Shown here piece after piece: positions 55,141-58,527 of a stretch of DNA of 58,527 nucleotides. The stretch covers positions 1-58,527 of the forward strand of contig OMUY01000029.1 in NCBI GenBank assembly GCA_900314355.1, in the 5' to 3' direction. A program made the translations under genes and the position numbers. The DNA is from an uncultured Eubacteriales bacterium. GTDB taxonomy: Bacteria; Bacillota; Clostridia; Oscillospirales; Acutalibacteraceae. Numbering within the stretch: the stretch's first letter is position 1; each line of letters opens with the position of its first letter. The notes below the pieces were generated by a model, which worked only from the letters and a program-made list of their open reading frames with translations, had not been told where the DNA came from and did not search any database.

Positions 55141-58137
55141 ATGATCGGAAGATATTACAGGGAGATTGAAAATATTCACGTCAATACGGAAAAACCGAGA
55201 GCTTATTTTATCCCGTTCGATTCGGATTCCGAATTTTCCGAAAAACGTGAAAATTCCGGAAGATTCACTCTTCTCAACGGCGAGTGGGATTTTAAATATT
55301 ATGAAAATATCGAGGAAATTGACTTAGAAGACAAAAAATTCCCCGATGAGATTTTATGCGGCGATAAAATGAAAGTCCCGTTCTGCTGGCAGCTGAAATA
55401 CAATAAAGGTTATGACGTTCCTCTTTATTCAAATTCAGACTATCCGTACCCTGTTGATCCGCCTTTTCTGCCGGATGAAATTCCGTGCGCGCTTTACAAA
55501 AGGACATTCGGACTTTCAAAAAAAGAAAACAGAAGGTACTTTATCAATTTCGAGGGAGTCTCGGCCGGATTTTATCTTTGGATAAACGGAAAATTCATAG
55601 GGTATTCGCAGGTGTCTCATTCGACGAGCGAATTTGAAATAACAGAAAATATTTACGGAGAAGAAAACACGATCTGCGTTCTCGCCGTCAAATATACGAC
55701 AGGCAGTTATATGGAGGACCAAGATTTTTTCAGGCTCTCCGGCATTTTCAGAGATGTGTATATTCTTGAAAGAGATAAAGACCATATCGAGGACGTATAT
55801 CTAAAAACAGATGTTTCCGCCGATTCGGGTAAAGCTTTTCTTTGTCCCGAAATAAAAAAACCTGATAATCTAAATGTAAAAACCGTTCTGAAAGATTCGG
55901 ACGGAAACGTTTTGTATGAAGGCGTTTATAATGATAAAATGAAAATCACGGTTGACAACGCTAAACTGTGGTCGGCGGAGACGCCTTATCTCTATTTATT
56001 TGTCTTAACTGCGGGAGAAGAGAAGATTTATTTTCATGTCGGATTTAAAAAACTTGAGATAAAGGGAAATATTCTTTATCTGAACGGACAGAAAATAAAA
56101 ATTTTCGGAATGAACAGGCATGAATTTTCTCCTGAAACAGGATATTATGTCAGCCCGGAAGAGATGTATAACGACCTCCGCATTTTGAAAAGAGCCAACG
56201 TCAACGCGATAAGAACGAGCCATTACCCCGATGATCCGAGGTTCTATGATATGTGCGATTCTCTCGGCGTAATGCTCATAGACGAGGCGGATCTTGAAAC
56301 TCACGGCATGGGCAGAAATTACGGAGATTGGCGCTGGGATTACTGGGCGCACATCTGTGACGTTCCCGAATGGGCGGACGCGTGCGTAGACAGAGCCGAA
56401 AGGCTTTTTGAAAGGGATAAAAACAGAGTTTCCGTAATTTTCTGGTCTCTCGGAAATGAGTCGGGCTGCGGCGAAAATCACCGCAAAATGGCGAATTATA
56501 TAAGGTTAAGAAAACCGGACGCCATAATACATTATGAAAACGCACACCTCGAATACAGTGAAAAAGTAGGCCGTGATTTTTCGGATATTTCCGATGTGGA
56601 AAGCAGGATGTACGCTCCTCTCGACTACTTAAAAAAATACCTTGAAAATAAAGACGACAATCCTAAATTCAACAAGCCGTTTTTCTACTGCGAATACGCA
56701 TCGGCGTGGTCTGTGTGCGATGTTCGCCTTCACTGGGAGGAATTTGAAAAATACTACAATTACGCCGGCGGCTGTTTCTGGGAGTACTGCGATCACGCGT
56801 TGAACGTCGGCACAAAGGAAAGCCCCAAATTCAGGTACGGCGGCGATTTCGGCGATTTTCCGAATAACGGCGTCTACTGCGCTGACGGCGTAGTTTCGCC
56901 CGACAGAAAACTTTATCCGGGATATTTTGAGATTAAGGAAACTTACAAACCGTTTGATGCTAAATTTGCAAAAGGCAAGCTGACTGTCAGAAACAGAAGG
57001 TATTTTACTTCTCTGTCTGATTTGGAATTTGACTGGAAACTTGTGAAAAACGGCGATGAAATTTTAGCTGATGGCAAAATCAATTCTCCTGTTCCTCCCC
57101 GAGGCGAAAAGTCTTTTATGATTTTCGGCGAAGATGAATTTTTAAATGAAGACGGCTTTATCTCTCTTGATATATCCGCCGTAAAAACAAATTCCGAGCC
57201 ATGGTGCGAAAAAGGATACGAGGTAGGCAGAAAGCAGTTCATTATCAAAAATTCTCCCGTTATACCAAAATCGGAAAGCTCTTCGGACAGTCTGAAATTG
57301 TACGAAGACATGACAAAAATTTATATCGTCAGCGGAAAAGTAAAATTTGCAGTCAGCAAAATATCCGGAAAAATAATGTCAATTTACGACGGCTCCGAAA
57401 TCACAAAGGGAGCAATTGATTTTTCCGTGTTCAGAAGCTATCATGTGTCAAATCAATTTGCTTCCTCATGGGAAAACGCGTTTTTCGAGTATGCGAAAAC
57501 AAAAAATTACTATACACGGATTTTGAAAGTTTCGGATGACGAAATCAAGATAATGTCATCTATGTCAATATCTGCCGTGTCTCTGCCGCCTGCGGTAAAA
57601 TTTGACGTGCTTTATACTTTCAAAAAAGGCGGAGAGGTTGAAATAAAAGTAAATGCGGCAGCTGATTTGAAAGCTCCTTGTCTGCCTCGATTCGGAATAG
57701 AACTGCCGATAGATGCGTCGTTTGATAACATCGAGTATTTGGGATACGGTCCGCAGGACAGCTACGCCGACAAATACAGACTTTCCGTTCTTTCAAAATA
57801 CAGAACAACAGTTGATAAAAATTTCGTCCGTTATGTAAAACCGTATGAATGTTCCGGACATTATGCGGTAAAATACGCTATGTTGACCGACGAAAACGGC
57901 AGAGGAATTGCAATATCGGACGAATCCGAAAAAGGTTTTCAGTTCAACGCGAAATATTATTCCGACAGTCAAATGCTTCACGCGAAACATGACGACGACC
58001 TCAAAAAAGGTGACGCGATATTTGTAAACGTCGATTACAAAATGCAGGCGGATAATACAATTGACGGGAAAAAGGAACCCGAAAGAGAATTCAGCGAAAA
58101 AAAATTTATGTTTTCCTATATTTTAAAAATCATATAA
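55141..58137 (+). CDS. GH2 beta-galactosidase (LacZ type)
   Basis: 998-aa glycoside hydrolase of family 2, with the full order of a sugar-binding domain (NGEWDFKYY), immunoglobulin-like domains, a TIM barrel and a C-terminal beta-sandwich. The acid/base Glu440 lies in WSLGNESGCGENH. The nucleophile is probably Glu518 in FFYCEYASAW; the usual text is CEYAHAMGN, so this site is diverged. RTSHYPDDPRFYDMCD and DEADLETHGM are classic LacZ marks. No signal peptide is seen, so it acts inside the cell. It follows miaB by 3 bases, an odd functional pairing. A terminator follows. Confidence 0.92.
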   Translation: MIGRYYREIENIHVNTEKPRAYFIPFDSDSEFSEKRENSGRFTLLNGEWDFKYYENIEEIDLEDKKFPDEILCGDKMKVPFCWQLKYNKGYDVPLYSNSDYPYPVDPPFLPDEIPCALYKRTFGLSKKENRRYFINFEGVSAGFYLWINGKFIGYSQVSHSTSEFEITENIYGEENTICVLAVKYTTGSYMEDQDFFRLSGIFRDVYILERDKDHIEDVYLKTDVSADSGKAFLCPEIKKPDNLNVKTVLKDSDGNVLYEGVYNDKMKITVDNAKLWSAETPYLYLFVLTAGEEKIYFHVGFKKLEIKGNILYLNGQKIKIFGMNRHEFSPETGYYVSPEEMYNDLRILKRANVNAIRTSHYPDDPRFYDMCDSLGVMLIDEADLETHGMGRNYGDWRWDYWAHICDVPEWADACVDRAERLFERDKNRVSVIFWSLGNESGCGENHRKMANYIRLRKPDAIIHYENAHLEYSEKVGRDFSDISDVESRMYAPLDYLKKYLENKDDNPKFNKPFFYCEYASAWSVCDVRLHWEEFEKYYNYAGGCFWEYCDHALNVGTKESPKFRYGGDFGDFPNNGVYCADGVVSPDRKLYPGYFEIKETYKPFDAKFAKGKLTVRNRRYFTSLSDLEFDWKLVKNGDEILADGKINSPVPPRGEKSFMIFGEDEFLNEDGFISLDISAVKTNSEPWCEKGYEVGRKQFIIKNSPVIPKSESSSDSLKLYEDMTKIYIVSGKVKFAVSKISGKIMSIYDGSEITKGAIDFSVFRSYHVSNQFASSWENAFFEYAKTKNYYTRILKVSDDEIKIMSSMSISAVSLPPAVKFDVLYTFKKGGEVEIKVNAAADLKAPCLPRFGIELPIDASFDNIEYLGYGPQDSYADKYRLSVLSKYRTTVDKNFVRYVKPYECSGHYAVKYAMLTDENGRGIAISDESEKGFQFNAKYYSDSQMLHAKHDDDLKKGDAIFVNVDYKMQADNTIDGKKEPEREFSEKKFMFSYILKII

Positions 58138-58140
58138 AAA

Positions 58141-58170
58141 AAGTCCGGATTTGACTCCGGGCTTTTTTTT
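58141..58170. terminator. Shared terminator of convergent genes
   Basis: AAGTCCGGA (58141-58149) pairs with TCCGGGCTT (58156-58164) with one T-G pair. T-runs follow on the plus strand and A-runs precede it, so it can serve both directions. Confidence 0.85.
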
Positions 58171-58182
58171 AAATTCTTTTGT

Positions 58183-58527
58183 TTAGAACCACTCTTTTTT
58201 GTTCTGTACGTATGTATAGTAAAATTCTTCGTCGGATTTTGTGAGGTACAAGATGCCTTCTATCAGTCCGATAACCTCCATAACAGTGGCGGCAAATCCA
58301 AGTGACAGAATAGACACGAGAAGCATAATTACTCCCGCTTTGGTGTATCCCAAATAGAATTTATGTATACCAAAGGCGCCCAATAAGATGCCCAAAACGC
58401 CTGCCGTAACCTTGCTTTTCTGCTCGGGAACCGGCTGACCGTATTGATGTTCCTGATTTCCGTAAAAAGGCTGACCGTTTCCGTAATACTGCTGACCGCC
58501 GTAGTACTGCTGACCGTTTTCATTGTA
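58183..58527 (-). CDS. TM2-domain protein, 5' end cut by window edge
   Basis: 114 residues are visible on the minus strand and the frame runs open to the edge. The N-terminal part is rich in Gln, Tyr and Gly (NGQQYYGGQQYYGNGQ), a low-complexity repeat. The TM2 domain follows (LLGAFGIHKFYLGYTKAGVI), with two membrane helices, the first ending in G-x-H-x-F-Y-L-G. The C-terminus is TYVQNKKEWF. A shorter start at TTG 58395 would cut the first helix and is not credible. The role of TM2 proteins in bacteria is unknown. Confidence 0.85.
   Translation of the reverse strand, partial: YNENGQQYYGGQQYYGNGQPFYGNQEHQYGQPVPEQKSKVTAGVLGILLGAFGIHKFYLGYTKAGVIMLLVSILSLGFAATVMEVIGLIEGILYLTKSDEEFYYTYVQNKKEWF

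Overview
The window looks like the chromosome of a low-to-moderate GC, Gram-positive anaerobe of the class Clostridia, probably a gut lineage related to Oscillospirales. This rests on the AddAB helicase-nuclease, a T-box leader before thrS, a CIRCE-controlled groESL, a remB-gyrB-gyrA order like that near the Bacillus origin, a CD1247-type zinc-ribbon gene next to efp, an ECF vitamin transporter, an LPXTG-like surface protein and frequent AGA arginine codons. I cannot name a genus. No rRNA, tRNA, CRISPR array or IS element was seen.

Layout. 1-7.0 kb: addB-addA. 7.0-10.7 kb: a metallophosphoesterase, rhodanese and NimA-type flavoprotein run, then a secreted repeat protein, a 51-aa DUF4177-like protein and a lipoprotein. 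10.8-15.8 kb: an O-acetylhomoserine sulfhydrylase-type enzyme, T-box-thrS and a Gfo/Idh/MocA oxidoreductase. 15.8-17.4 kb: an AT-rich, gene-poor stretch with a frameshifted secreted-protein gene and two tandem small-protein genes on the minus strand. 17.4-19.4 kb: glyA-upp. 19.5-22.8 kb, minus strand: efp with its zinc-ribbon partner, a HAD phosphatase and a DUF389 membrane protein. 23.0-26.5 kb: a small Cys-rich protein, an alarmone synthetase, a two-component system and a nitroreductase. 26.5-29.2 kb, minus strand: an isolated phage packaging trio (small terminase-like, large terminase, portal). 29.3-32.6 kb: a GPH sugar symporter, an HD protein and a CmpB-type membrane protein. 32.6-38.8 kb: rpsO, pnp, a TetR-type regulator and groESL. 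38.9-40.6 kb, minus strand: an ECF S component with coaX. 40.7-42.7 kb: proC and a highly expressed-looking cohesin-domain surface protein. 42.7-45.5 kb, minus strand: murD2-like and murL-like genes, divergent from rpsU. 46.0-51.3 kb: remB, gyrB, gyrA. 51.4-58.2 kb: an LCP cell-wall ligase, a mannonate-oxidoreductase-like SDR, miaB and a GH2 beta-galactosidase. The edge holds a truncated TM2 protein.

Functional links. The murL-murD2 pair suggests that D-glutamate enters peptidoglycan by ligating L-Glu and then epimerising it, instead of using a free D-Glu pool. CoaX and the ECF S component form a likely pantothenate uptake and phosphorylation unit. The symporter, SDR and GH2 enzyme point to plant or mucin sugar use, although they are not in one operon. 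The alarmone synthetase lies in one apparent transcription unit with a Cys-rich small protein and a two-component system.

The observations I consider most worth following are the phage packaging trio without any capsid genes, the murD2-murL pair in a Firmicute, the Cys-rich protein/alarmone synthetase coupling (TTG start), the two small helical proteins at 16.7-17.1 kb, and the acidic extensions on both gyrase subunits. Gene calls rest on recognised motifs in the translations; promoter and terminator calls are visual matches and were not scored computationally.
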